This document shows positions 1 to 8,625 of a stretch of 35,923 nt of DNA, one piece after another. Positions within the stretch are counted from its first letter, which is position 1. Every line of letters begins with the position of its first letter. Made by a program: the position numbers and the translations under genes. Origin of the DNA: Salinivirgaceae bacterium (GTDB taxonomy: Bacteria; Bacteroidota; Bacteroidia; Bacteroidales; SZUA-534); contig JAQICC010000399.1 of assembly GCA_027858735.1 (NCBI GenBank), positions 1 to 35,923 on the forward strand, written 5' to 3'. The notes under the pieces were generated by a model. That model was not told where the DNA came from. It did no database searches and saw nothing but the letters and a program-made list of their open reading frames with translations.

Positions 1-404
1 GGCCTACATACTTAACTCCCGAGTTTTTGAGGATAAACCCGGATTTTCAAGGTCGTTTAGGTAAGCAAATAATTGAATTGACGCTTTCATGTCATTAGAC
101 AATGAAAGGTCGAATTAGCCTGAAACCAGAAAGCATCTTTTGATCTTTCTGCGTTTAAAAACGCTAACTAAACAACATTGCAGTAGAAGTTCTGGAAGAA
201 CGCAGTATCTGCATTTGGCAAAGGTTAATTTCTTTATATTTAAAAAGTCTAAATAAAAATAGCCTCTATAGAACTAACCAACTGCAACTTACCTCCAATA
301 ACAATCTCAAAATCAGAGTAAAACATATAGAATAGATGAAAATAAATTATTATCCGATGAAAATATTTTCTATTTTTGAGCTGTTATTTTAAATTAGTCT
401 ATAT
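1..404. other. Intergenic region upstream of the Fur-family gene
   Basis: This stretch has no convincing gene. A frame open from the left edge ends at a TAG at 96-98, and a 28-codon minus-strand frame lies at 4-90, but neither resembles a known protein. The segment just before the Fur-family gene is very AT-rich and holds a candidate -7 promoter box. I see no RNA gene or repeat here. Confidence 0.6.
371..378 (+). promoter_or_regulatory. Candidate -7 promoter box for the Fur-family gene
   Basis: TATTTTTG matches the Bacteroidota -7 consensus TAnnTTTG and lies 26 bases before the ATG at 405. I do not see a clear TTG box about 19 bases further upstream, so only half of the promoter is supported. 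Confidence 0.4.
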
Positions 405-890
405 ATGAATAACAAAAAAAAGATAGCACCAATAGTACTCGCCGACCCTGTTAGTGAGAAGGTCAGAGAAATATTCGTAAAATATTTAGGGCGCAACGGA
501 CATAGAAAAACCCCTGAACGCTTTGCTATTTTAGACGAAATATACAGTCAAGAAGGACACTTTGATATTGAAACGCTGTATATTTATATGAAAAATAAAA
601 ACTACAGAGTCAGCAGAGCAACCCTTTACAATACCATCGATATTTTACAAGAATGCAATCTGGTTATTAAACATCAGTTTGGGAAAAATATTGCTCAATT
701 CGAAAAGGCTTATAACTGTGCTCCTCACGATCATTTAATTTGCACAAATTGTGGCAAGGTAACCGAATTTTGCGATGCCCGTGTTGATGAAATTGAAGAC
801 CGGGCAGCCAAACAACATGGCTTTAAATTATCATATCATGCCCTTTATTGCTATGGTATTTGCAAAACTTGCCAAGCAGAATTAAATTAG
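405..890 (+). CDS. Fur-family transcriptional regulator
   Basis: This is a 161-residue ferric-uptake-regulator family protein, a metal-dependent DNA-binding repressor acting in the cytoplasm. The N-terminal half holds the winged helix, with the phrase [15 protein letters not shown] and the recognition helix around [13 protein letters not shown]. The C-terminal dimerisation and metal domain has [11 protein letters not shown] and a second CxxC pair (CKTC) near the end, the usual structural zinc site. Its length is normal for the family, with a slightly extended N-terminus. It lies 247 bases upstream of purA on the same strand. From general knowledge, a Fur-type gene next to purA is a familiar Bacteroidota arrangement. 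Whether it senses iron, zinc or peroxide cannot be read from the sequence, so no specific symbol is given. Confidence 0.93.
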   Translation: MNNKKKIAPIVLADPVSEKVREIFVKYLGRNGHRKTPERFAILDEIYSQEGHFDIETLYIYMKNKNYRVSRATLYNTIDILQECNLVIKHQFGKNIAQFEKAYNCAPHDHLICTNCGKVTEFCDARVDEIEDRAAKQHGFKLSYHALYCYGICKTCQAELN

Positions 891-1137
891 AATTTCCTTT
901 TTTTTTGTTCCTAATTTTCCCTTTTCAATTGTCTGCTCATGAGGGTTTATATCCATTTATGTTAAATACAAAACGGGTTAAGTAACTAATGTTTTAAATA
1001 TTTATAAACAAAGTTAGCAACCACGTATTTTAAATAAAAATTATTAGTATTTTCGGGGTCGAAAAAAAATCAGGATTGTATGTATTAATTGAGCAATTGT
1101 TAATTACTGAAAGACAATCCATTAAACATGTTTATAA

Positions 1138-2406
1138 ATGAAGGTTGATGTATTATTAGGACTTCAGTGGGGTGACGAAGGAAAAGGAAAAGTTGTAGAT
1201 GTACTTACCCCCGATTACAACGTAATAACTCGTTTTCAAGGTGGAGCTAATGCAGGACATAGTTTAGAGTTCAACGGACAAAAACACGTTTTGCATCTTA
1301 TTCCATCCGGCATTTTTCACGACAAAGCCATTAACATTATTGGTAACGGTGTTGTTCTTGACCCTGCAATTTTCAAAATTGAAGTTGACGAAATCGTAAC
1401 AAAATTCAACATTAAGGTTTCAGAAAAAATACATCTTGCAAAAAAAGCAAACCTAATTCTACCCACACACCGCATGCTTGATGGTGCAATGGAAGCTGAA
1501 AAAGGTGATCACAAAATTGGTTCAACATTAAAAGGTATTGGACCAGCATATACCGATAAAATTGGCAGAAATGCGCTACGCATTGGGGATATTTTAGCTC
1601 CAAATTTTTTGGAGAAATACAATGCCATTAAAAAGGGACATCTAAAAACATTATCCCTATATAATTTTGAATTCGACTTAGAATCACTTGAAAAAGAATG
1701 GTTCGAAGGAATTGAACTGCTTAAAAAATTCAAGTTTATTGAATGTGAACACGTTATTAATAAATACCTGACTGATGGAGACAAAAAAATATTGGCTGAG
1801 GGTGCTCAAGGCTCTTTGCTTGATATTGATTATGGTTCATATCCTTTTGTAACATCATCAACCACTATTTGTGCTGGTGCATGTACAGGAATGGGCATTG
1901 CCCCTTCAAAAATTGGCGAAGTTAAAGGTATATTTAAAGCTTATTGTACACGGGTAGGCTCGGGCCCATTTCCTACTGAACTTTTCGACGAAAACGGTCA
2001 GAAACTTCGCGACATTGGCAATGAATATGGCAGTACCACAGGCAGACCTCGCCGCTGCGGATGGATGGATTTAGTGGCTTTAAAATATGCAGTACAATTA
2101 AACGGTGTTACCGAATTAATTATGACCAAAGCTGATGTTCTTGATGGTTTCGATACCATAAAATTGGCAGTAGCATACAACGTTAACGGCGAGTTAGTTG
2201 AAGATTTTCCTTACGATATTGAAAACATTGTTGAAGCTGTTTATAAAGAATTTAAAGGTTGGAAAACAGATATCTCAAAAATTAAAGCAGAAAGTGAATT
2301 CCCCGTAGAATTAAGCGAATATATTGCCTTTATAGAAAAAGAAACAGGTGTACCCATTAAAATTGTATCGGTAGGACCAGACCGTGAGGCTACTATTATT
2401 CGATAG
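1138..2406 (+). CDS. purA: Adenylosuccinate synthase
   Basis: This enzyme makes adenylosuccinate from IMP, aspartate and GTP, the first committed step from IMP to AMP, in the cytoplasm. The 422-residue protein begins with the diagnostic loop GLQWGDEGKGKVVD. D13 and, in GGANAGHS, H41 fall at the usual catalytic positions. Further family phrases are KIGSTLKGIGPAYTDK, the glycine-rich LAEGAQGSLLDIDYGSYPFVTSS, and GSTTGRPRRCGWMDL near residue 300. It is about ten residues shorter than the E. coli enzyme, which is normal variation. The ATG at 1138 puts the conserved start at residue 1. It follows the Fur-family gene and precedes a lipoprotein gene by 56 bases. I saw no clear terminator after it. 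Confidence 0.98.
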   Translation: MKVDVLLGLQWGDEGKGKVVDVLTPDYNVITRFQGGANAGHSLEFNGQKHVLHLIPSGIFHDKAINIIGNGVVLDPAIFKIEVDEIVTKFNIKVSEKIHLAKKANLILPTHRMLDGAMEAEKGDHKIGSTLKGIGPAYTDKIGRNALRIGDILAPNFLEKYNAIKKGHLKTLSLYNFEFDLESLEKEWFEGIELLKKFKFIECEHVINKYLTDGDKKILAEGAQGSLLDIDYGSYPFVTSSTTICAGACTGMGIAPSKIGEVKGIFKAYCTRVGSGPFPTELFDENGQKLRDIGNEYGSTTGRPRRCGWMDLVALKYAVQLNGVTELIMTKADVLDGFDTIKLAVAYNVNGELVEDFPYDIENIVEAVYKEFKGWKTDISKIKAESEFPVELSEYIAFIEKETGVPIKIVSVGPDREATIIR

Positions 2407-2462
2407 ACAAAGAATAAGCAGTCGCAATTATTTTCTGTTAGGCACAAGTTTAAATTATTCAA

Positions 2463-4283
2463 ATGCGCATGAATTTTTTAACGCCATTTTTAAAATGTAA
2501 CAATAAATTTCTCCTGATTTTTATTGTTCTATTTATTGGGGCTTGTGATCATGAAGAGACTGAACCTGAGTATATTTTAACTGAAACAGAATGTGGTGAA
2601 TTACTCATCAGTTTTGATTGCTCCTCTTCATACTATTTTAGTCCTGGCTATGAAGTGGTTTTTACCAATAAATCGACCGATAAACTTGACTATTTCTGGG
2701 ATTTCGGCGATGACAGCTATTCTGATGAATATTCTCCAACTCACATTTTTGAAAAGAAACAAGATTATAAGGTAAAACTTACAGTCACCTCTAACTGCAC
2801 AAAAAAAACGCTTGTTAAAACTATATTTATAGGGAAAGACACGGCTAATTATGCAAAAGCTTGTTTTGATTATACCTCCAGTTTTTATTTTGAGACCGGT
2901 TCTACCATAAACTTTACAAATTGCTCACAAAATGCAACTAACATTGAATGGTTTTTTGGTGATGGGACTTCTTCAAGTGATACTACTCCAACGCACACCT
3001 ATAACACAGAAGGTGTTTACAAGGTTAAACTTATAGTTTCTAACTTTTACTCAGCCGATACATTAACTAAAGAAATTCAGATAACTAAAAAATCATCTAA
3101 ATATATTGAGTTCAATAATCAGTTATTTGAATTGATGAAATTTGGCTTAACTGACAAGGTGAGCTCCGATATTCAGTATAAAACAATAAGGTTAAGCCTT
3201 GCTTCCACCGAAATAGATCTAACTGATTTAACCGATTCCACAAAAATTATAAGCGCTTCGGGTTCAGTAGTTTATTTTGAATGGGCAATTGACAAATATT
3301 TATGCCCTGGTATTTATAACCAATTTTCAAAAGCATGGATGATTCCAGATTACAACAATGAATCTGGGCAAACAAACATAGCATATGATTTAAAAAACGG
3401 CTCCATCGAAATTTTAAACACCAATCCTCTTGAGTTGATATATAGCTCAGATATTGCTACTATCTATTATAAAGATGACAAGGTTTACAATGAGCTAAAC
3501 CGTTCTCTTTCTGAACTTAAAACCAGCATCAAAAACACTCAAGACAAAAGAGCTACCTTTACTTTTGACCAATATGAACGATTGCTAAAAAAACTAGCGG
3601 AGCCAAAATTTAATGTCCTTACTATTAATGAGATGAATACGACCTTTAATTCATCAAAAGTAATTGTTGGATTAAGACACGACGTAGATTGCCATCCTTT
3701 TAAAGCACTTGAGATGATGGAACTTGAACAAAGTTATGGATTGAAAGCCAGTTATTATATTTTACCAACGGTTGCTTATTATGGAAAGTTTTATGACACT
3801 GGCGTAAAGCGAAATACTTGCATGGAAGAGGTTTATAAGCAACTTGCGGGTGGTGGAAATGAAATAGGTGTGCACAACGACTTATTGGCCATAATGATAC
3901 AAAAAAAACAAGATCCTATGGAGTTTAATCGCGATGATCTGTTTTTTTATAAACAATTGGAAATTCCTATTTATGGATCGGTAGCACATGGTTCTTCCAT
4001 AGCAAGTACCTTAGGTAGTAACTTTCAAATGTTCTCAGAATTTGCAACAAAAGATTATGTTACTTACCAAGGCGTAGATTACCCCATTGGAACATACAGC
4101 ATGGAAGAATATGGATTTTCATACGAGGCCAATTTCGTCCCTTTTAATATGTATTTTTCAGAAAGTGGTGGAAAATGGAGTGGCAACAATGATTTGGATA
4201 GCATATTGGCATGGCTTGAAAATAGTAAACCCGGAGATCGAGTTCAGATACTTTGCCACCCAGTTTGGTGGGGAAAAGAATAA
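2463..4283 (+). CDS. PKD-domain lipoprotein with a polysaccharide-deacetylase-like domain
   Basis: This 606-residue protein is a predicted surface or periplasmic lipoprotein. A hydrophobic stretch ends in the lipobox FIGAC, with the lipidated cysteine at C28. Two PKD domains follow: the first has WDFGDD at residues 79-84, the second WFFGDG at 163-168, each ending in a YKVKL strand. A middle region (about 215-370) has no domain I recognise. The C-terminal part (about 395-606) resembles the NodB/polysaccharide-deacetylase fold. It has HDVD at 406-409, which would supply the metal-binding and catalytic aspartates, EIGVHND with H471, and a closing CHPVWW with H599. It probably binds and trims a cell-surface or environmental glycan, but the substrate is unknown and the deacetylase activity is inferred from these motifs only. 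Confidence 0.8.
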   Translation: MRMNFLTPFLKCNNKFLLIFIVLFIGACDHEETEPEYILTETECGELLISFDCSSSYYFSPGYEVVFTNKSTDKLDYFWDFGDDSYSDEYSPTHIFEKKQDYKVKLTVTSNCTKKTLVKTIFIGKDTANYAKACFDYTSSFYFETGSTINFTNCSQNATNIEWFFGDGTSSSDTTPTHTYNTEGVYKVKLIVSNFYSADTLTKEIQITKKSSKYIEFNNQLFELMKFGLTDKVSSDIQYKTIRLSLASTEIDLTDLTDSTKIISASGSVVYFEWAIDKYLCPGIYNQFSKAWMIPDYNNESGQTNIAYDLKNGSIEILNTNPLELIYSSDIATIYYKDDKVYNELNRSLSELKTSIKNTQDKRATFTFDQYERLLKKLAEPKFNVLTINEMNTTFNSSKVIVGLRHDVDCHPFKALEMMELEQSYGLKASYYILPTVAYYGKFYDTGVKRNTCMEEVYKQLAGGGNEIGVHNDLLAIMIQKKQDPMEFNRDDLFFYKQLEIPIYGSVAHGSSIASTLGSNFQMFSEFATKDYVTYQGVDYPIGTYSMEEYGFSYEANFVPFNMYFSESGGKWSGNNDLDSILAWLENSKPGDRVQILCHPVWWGKE

Positions 4284-4414
4284 ATATTTTAATAACAAAT
4301 CCGTGCATTATTTCTTCACCATATCCTATAGCGGTTCTATAAATACATTTCATATTCCCTTAAAATTGTTCTAAATTTAAGTAGTGGTTCTTATAATACT
4401 ATCTTTTTTTTATA

Positions 4415-4536
4415 AGTGCCTCTTAATAAAATTTCAAGATCAAGACTTGTGAGTCAATAAAATCAGGAGTTTACTTGTGTAAACGACTGTTTTTTGGCGA
4501 ACCTAACGCTGATATTGGAGTTTTCTTATAGGCACT
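4415..4536 (+). repeat. MITE-like intergenic element, copy A
   Basis: This 122-base element lies between the PKD lipoprotein gene and the ClC gene. Its ends are imperfect inverted repeats: AGTGCCT at 4415-4421 and AGGCACT at 4530-4536, each followed inward by an A-rich stretch. A perfect internal hairpin pairs GTTTAC (4469-4474) with GTAAAC (4479-4484) around TTGT. The text TCAAGACTTGTGAGTC and GACTGTTTTTTGGCGAACC closely matches copy B at 20279-20427, and the left part also matches copy C at 24026-24150 in inverted orientation. Confidence 0.65.
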
Positions 4537-4558
4537 AAGTAACAAATTAAAGCGATGT

Positions 4559-6325
4559 ATGCAAAAGCTGTTTAATACTTTTCTTTTATGGCGCCTAAAA
4601 TATATAAGCGACCGTAGCTTTATATTAATATTAAGTGTAATTGTAGGCATTTTAGCAGGGCTTATTGCATGGGCACTTAAATCAGGTGTGTTTTATATGC
4701 ATAATTTTTTTCGTGGCGATATGCGATTCAACCCACGAAATGTTCATCTTATTTTATATCCCCTACTTGGCTTAAGCTTAACCCTGCTTTTAAAAAAATT
4801 TGTGCTCCACGATTTTATTAGGCATAATATTGCATCAATTCTACATGCTATTTCAAAACGCAACAGCTTAATGCGTTTACATAAAATATACTCATCAGTA
4901 TCGGGCGCTATTTTAACAGCTGGTTTCGGAGGCAGTATTGGTTTAGAATCACCCATTATTTCATCGGGAGCTGCTTTGGGCTCAACCATTGGTAAAGTAT
5001 GCCGTCTTAACTACAAAAGCATTACCCTATTGCTAGGATGCGGTGCTGCAGGAGCCATTGCAGCAATATTCAACACCCCCATTGCGGGAATTGTTTTTGC
5101 CTTAGAAGTTCTTTTACTCGATATGAATCGCTTTTCGCTCATTCCTCTTTTAATGGCTTCGGTAAGCGGAGCCATTACTACCGAAATTTTATTTACCGAT
5201 GAAATTTTTTTTGAATTTGCAGTATCTCAGTCATTTAGCTTAACTCATGTTTTCTACTACATTGCATTAGGAGCAATTGCCGGTTTATGCTCTCACTACT
5301 TTACCAAAATATTTCTTCTAATAGAAAACTATTTCGATACCATTAAAAGCCCACTTAAAAAACTGGCACTAGGTGGCACATCATTAGGACTTCTAATCTA
5401 TATTTTTCCGGCCTTATACGGCGAAGGATACGATATCATAAAGACTATGCTTTCAGGAAAGGCCGATCAAATATTTACCGATAGTTTATTTGCAGGCTCT
5501 ATTGATTCAACAGCAGTTTTTATTGGATTTTTTATGGCTTTAATATTACTAAAAGTAATTGCTACGGCTTTAACTATTGGTGCCGGAGGCATTGGTGGAA
5601 TATTTGCCCCGTCGTTGTTTACCGGGGCAATATTAGGCTACCTTTTCGCTGTAATAAATAATAGTATTGGCATTGAAACCCTATCAGTAAGCAATTTTGC
5701 TTTGGTTGGAATGGCCAGTGTTTTAAGCGGCGTATTACAAGCACCCCTTACCGGGATTTTCTTAATAGCTGAAATAACAAGTGGCTACGAGCTTATTGTT
5801 CCATTAATGCTAGCCACAACTATTTCATACGTTACATCAAAATTTCTATCGTCGCATTCAATAATAACAGAACAACTGGCAAAACGAGGCGAATTGATTA
5901 CCCATCATAAGGACAAAGCTGTACTCCATTTTTTAAGCTTAAAAAACGTAATTGAAACCGACTTTTTTCCCATCAATGAAGATGCTACACTCGGGGGATT
6001 GGTTAAAGCTATTTCGCTCTCGAAACGAAATATATTTCCTATAATAAACAACGAGGGGGAACTTATAGGCATTATTCTACTCGACGACGTACGCGAAATA
6101 ATGTTCAATACCGATTGGTACAACACCAGTATTCTAAACTTAATGCAAATTCCACCGGCTATTATTGATACCGAAGCTCATATGGAAGAAGTTATTCGAA
6201 AATTTAATGAAACCGACGCATGGAATCTTCCCGTTTGCGAAAAAGGCAGATATATCGGATTTGTAAGTAAATCGAAACTATTTTCGGCTTACCGAACAAA
6301 GCTTATGGATTTAACTGAAGAATAA
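4559..6325 (+). CDS. ClC-family chloride channel/transporter with CBS domains
   Basis: This is a 588-residue integral inner-membrane protein of the ClC family, which moves chloride or other anions as a channel or proton antiporter. The membrane part (about residues 20-440) contains GFGGSIGLESP, where the E corresponds to the gating glutamate of the GxEGP motif, and GGIGGIFAPSLF, the GxFxP motif. The canonical GSGIP selectivity loop is not recognisable; the matching stretch appears to be RHNIASILHAI. A cytoplasmic tail (about 460-580) carries a tandem CBS pair, with FPIINNEGELIGIILLDDV and NLPVCEKGRYIGFVSKSKL. Such pairs usually bind adenine nucleotides. Start and length fit the family. It follows MITE-like copy A and has no obvious operon partner. 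Confidence 0.92.
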   Translation: MQKLFNTFLLWRLKYISDRSFILILSVIVGILAGLIAWALKSGVFYMHNFFRGDMRFNPRNVHLILYPLLGLSLTLLLKKFVLHDFIRHNIASILHAISKRNSLMRLHKIYSSVSGAILTAGFGGSIGLESPIISSGAALGSTIGKVCRLNYKSITLLLGCGAAGAIAAIFNTPIAGIVFALEVLLLDMNRFSLIPLLMASVSGAITTEILFTDEIFFEFAVSQSFSLTHVFYYIALGAIAGLCSHYFTKIFLLIENYFDTIKSPLKKLALGGTSLGLLIYIFPALYGEGYDIIKTMLSGKADQIFTDSLFAGSIDSTAVFIGFFMALILLKVIATALTIGAGGIGGIFAPSLFTGAILGYLFAVINNSIGIETLSVSNFALVGMASVLSGVLQAPLTGIFLIAEITSGYELIVPLMLATTISYVTSKFLSSHSIITEQLAKRGELITHHKDKAVLHFLSLKNVIETDFFPINEDATLGGLVKAISLSKRNIFPIINNEGELIGIILLDDVREIMFNTDWYNTSILNLMQIPPAIIDTEAHMEEVIRKFNETDAWNLPVCEKGRYIGFVSKSKLFSAYRTKLMDLTEE

Positions 6326-6336
6326 TTCAGTTTAAA

Positions 6337-6402
6337 GACCTCAGCCTGCAGCCACACCTTAAATTAGTGACTAAAGACTGCCGACTGAAGACTATAGACT
6401 AA
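6337..6402 (+). repeat. Heptanucleotide-period tandem repeat
   Basis: Just after the ClC gene, ACT recurs exactly every 7 bases at 6370, 6377, 6384, 6391 and 6398, giving degenerate units of the type ACTnnnG. A second short run just before it repeats GCC-like units at 6337, 6344 and 6351 with the same 7-base period but a different phase. No protein is encoded here. The period is visible directly; the origin, by slippage or as a remnant of a longer array, is inferred. Confidence 0.55.
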
Positions 6403-6405
6403 TAA

Positions 6406-7680
6406 TTAATCACCATAAATAGGAATAAAGCTTAGCTGAGTAATATTTTCCAAATCGGCATAATCATATTGGTAAAGACCATCAACCCCTATCATTATTA
6501 ATACATCTTGTAAAGGTATCACGTCAAAAGCATTAATATCACTATAATGAGCCACCATATTTGAATCTATTTTCATTTTATCGGTAGCATTATAAACTTT
6601 TAAACCCGCATCGCCATCGCATACAAAAAGCACATCGTTTTTTATTCCCAATCCATAAGGTTCTTCCATTGGGTAGGTTTTAAGCAACTGAGGATATTCA
6701 ATTGTACTAATATCAATTACATCTAATTGACTTTCAATGGCTCCACATAGATTTCCTCCGCGCAAAGTTACATAAGCATAATCGCCTTCAACTACAACAG
6801 GGTCACAGGCACTTGCATGCCGAAATTCAGATATAAATTCAGGATTAGCAGGATTTTGCAAACCATACACAAACATGCCGGTTTGACTGCCAATAAATAG
6901 CATATTGTTATACGGAAAAATAGTCTCAATATTCCAGCTGATAGTAATATTTTTTTCAAAAACAGGATTTGCATTATTTGATACATTAAAAAGGTGCAGC
7001 GACGCATTATCAACTATATACAGATAATCGGCGAAGAGCGTAAAACGAGCCATAGACCCCCCTGTACCGCCACTCTTATCGACACCTCCCGATTCCGAAA
7101 AAGCCATTACATCGTTTGCCAAAAAACCTCGATCAATTGTGGAATAATAACCATAATCATTATTATATGCTTCAACCTCTTCAGTTTTCTCAGTTACTGT
7201 ATATCCAATAACAACACCGCTTTCATAATTAACCTGATCTAAAATACCCCCTTCAAATTCTGGTAAAATATAGGGAAAAACGCTCGTATCGCGATCAATC
7301 TCAACAATATTATTCAAGTCGCTTATATCAATTGTCAGTAAATCAATGTAACTGTCGGCATAAAGCATGTTTCCTTTTACTGCTAAATCAACATTCCCGG
7401 GTATGTCAATAAATTTCTCCACAACCGGATTGCTTGGGTCGGCATTATTAACCACATGAATACCCTTTTGATATTCATTCACAAAAATAAAATCTCCACG
7501 AAAATAAATTTTACCAGGTTGAATGATATCCTGTGCTTCTTTTACATCAAACGAAGCCCGAAGTTCGTCAAATGTCATGTAAACAGGTGTGTTTATTTTG
7601 TAGGTCTCTTCAATTTTATCGGAACACGATGAAATTAAAAAACCAATTAATATTAACGTAATAATGTTTAATTTTCTCAT
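6406..7680 (-). CDS. LVIVD-repeat lipoprotein
   Basis: This 424-residue protein has a lipoprotein signal with lipobox LISSC (C19), so it should be anchored in the outer or inner membrane. The rest is a string of beta-propeller-like blades of the LVIVD type. Examples are YIVDNASLHLFNVSNNANPVF, MFVYGLQNPANPEF and LDVIDISTIEYPQL, in which a D/V-rich strand is followed by a NPxxP-like turn. Many Bacteroidota encode such proteins on the cell surface, but their role is generally unknown and no catalytic motif is visible. It is transcribed divergently from the gene at 7840 across a 159-base region with two inverted repeats. Only the family and location are supported; function is open. Confidence 0.75.
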   Translation of the reverse strand: MRKLNIITLILIGFLISSCSDKIEETYKINTPVYMTFDELRASFDVKEAQDIIQPGKIYFRGDFIFVNEYQKGIHVVNNADPSNPVVEKFIDIPGNVDLAVKGNMLYADSYIDLLTIDISDLNNIVEIDRDTSVFPYILPEFEGGILDQVNYESGVVIGYTVTEKTEEVEAYNNDYGYYSTIDRGFLANDVMAFSESGGVDKSGGTGGSMARFTLFADYLYIVDNASLHLFNVSNNANPVFEKNITISWNIETIFPYNNMLFIGSQTGMFVYGLQNPANPEFISEFRHASACDPVVVEGDYAYVTLRGGNLCGAIESQLDVIDISTIEYPQLLKTYPMEEPYGLGIKNDVLFVCDGDAGLKVYNATDKMKIDSNMVAHYSDINAFDVIPLQDVLIMIGVDGLYQYDYADLENITQLSFIPIYGD

Positions 7681-7740
7681 TGTAGTAGTAGTTTTTAAGT
7701 TTGAATTAGACGCTTTTTAGATGGTCGAACAAATCAAAAA

Positions 7741-7800
7741 GTTGCGTCAATAAATAAAATTTGATTATGAACGCAACTCTTATGTTGATTCATTAATCAA
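7741..7800. promoter_or_regulatory. Two inverted repeats in a divergent intergenic region
   Basis: GTTGCGT at 7741-7747 is repeated inverted as ACGCAAC at 7771-7777 with a 23-base spacer. Close by, TTGATT-CATT-AATCAA at 7785-7800 is a perfect 16-base palindrome. They sit between the divergent genes starting at 7680 and 7840 and could be operator sites or leader hairpins. No regulator is known for either. Confidence 0.35.
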
Positions 7801-7839
7801 TAAACTGATTACAAACTCAAACTATCTAAAATAAGCATC

Positions 7840-8571
7840 ATGCCAAATCAAAATATTAGACTATTACTAGTATCATTTTTTTTTATTATTAGCGCAAGTG
7901 TATTCACCCAAACAACCGATGTACTTTACTTAAAAAACGGAAGTCAAATAAAGGGAAAAGTCCTTGAACAAACAGAGGAAAAAACCAGTATTGAAACATG
8001 CTGCGGTAGCATTTTAGTGTACGAGGCAAATACCATTGAAAAAGTGGAAACACTTAATACTCCCCTGGCCGGTTATATTAAAAAAAGTGGTTATTTTAAT
8101 TACACATCAATGGGAATGCTGATGGGGTCAGAGGAAAATGACAAACGCTCTATTTTTTCTGTTTTAATGGAACATCATTATCAAATAAATCCCTTTTTAT
8201 CGTTTGGTGGAATAATGGGAATTGAATACTATAATGAATCAGTAGCTCCACTTGGTGGGGTCGTTAAAATGCTTCTTCCAATGAATGGTAAAAGCTCACT
8301 ATTTATTGGTATATCAGGTGGGTATCTTATGCCACTTGAAGATGCTAAAACCAATGATTATTTTGAAGTTACCGATACCAAAGGAGGTCCATTTGCAAAC
8401 ACTGAAATTGGAATTATTATACCGTCTGAAAAAAGTGTAAATATGTATTTGGCTTTAGGCTATCGATACAACGAGCTTAACTATGTTCGAAAAGATTGGT
8501 ATTACGGCGATGTTGAGCGAAAGATTACTTACAACAGATTATCCATAAAAATAGGTATGGTACTGCATTAA
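7840..8571 (+). CDS. Secreted or outer-membrane protein of unknown function
   Basis: This 243-residue protein starts with a Sec signal peptide (hydrophobic core LLLVSFFFIISASVF, cleavage probably near residue 23). It continues with DVLYLKNGSQIKGKVLEQ, a phrase common in Bacteroidota secreted proteins that describe a strand-turn-strand motif. A CC pair lies near residue 52. From about residue 85 alternating hydrophobic strands, such as NPFLSFGGIMGIEYY and MYLALGYRYNELNYV, look like a small outer-membrane beta barrel, and the protein ends in a hydrophobic strand. I do not recognise a specific family. It is divergent from the LVIVD lipoprotein and its 3' end meets the terminator of the POT transporter gene. 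Confidence 0.7.
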   Translation: MPNQNIRLLLVSFFFIISASVFTQTTDVLYLKNGSQIKGKVLEQTEEKTSIETCCGSILVYEANTIEKVETLNTPLAGYIKKSGYFNYTSMGMLMGSEENDKRSIFSVLMEHHYQINPFLSFGGIMGIEYYNESVAPLGGVVKMLLPMNGKSSLFIGISGGYLMPLEDAKTNDYFEVTDTKGGPFANTEIGIIIPSEKSVNMYLALGYRYNELNYVRKDWYYGDVERKITYNRLSIKIGMVLH

Positions 8572-8600
8572 AAAACCGCCCTCGATATTGAAGGCGGCTT
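8571..8600 (-). terminator. Rho-independent terminator of the POT transporter gene
   Basis: CCGCC at 8576-8580 pairs with GGCGG at 8593-8597. Read on the minus strand the GC-rich stem is followed by TTTTTT (the A run at 8570-8575), the right order for genes transcribed leftwards. On the plus strand the T tract is poor. Confidence 0.75.
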
Positions 8601-8625
8601 CATGAATATTATTTAGATGAATTAG

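Noticed and set aside
4-98. Short frames at the left edge
   Set aside because: About 30 codons each on opposite strands, no recognisable protein; they could be tails of unseen genes but cannot be supported.
1412-2180. Minus-strand frames inside purA
   Set aside because: They are antisense shadows of a strongly conserved gene with no family resemblance of their own.
4087-4374. A 95-residue plus-strand frame overlapping the end of the PKD lipoprotein gene
   Set aside because: It lies mostly within the deacetylase-like domain in another frame and shows no protein motif.
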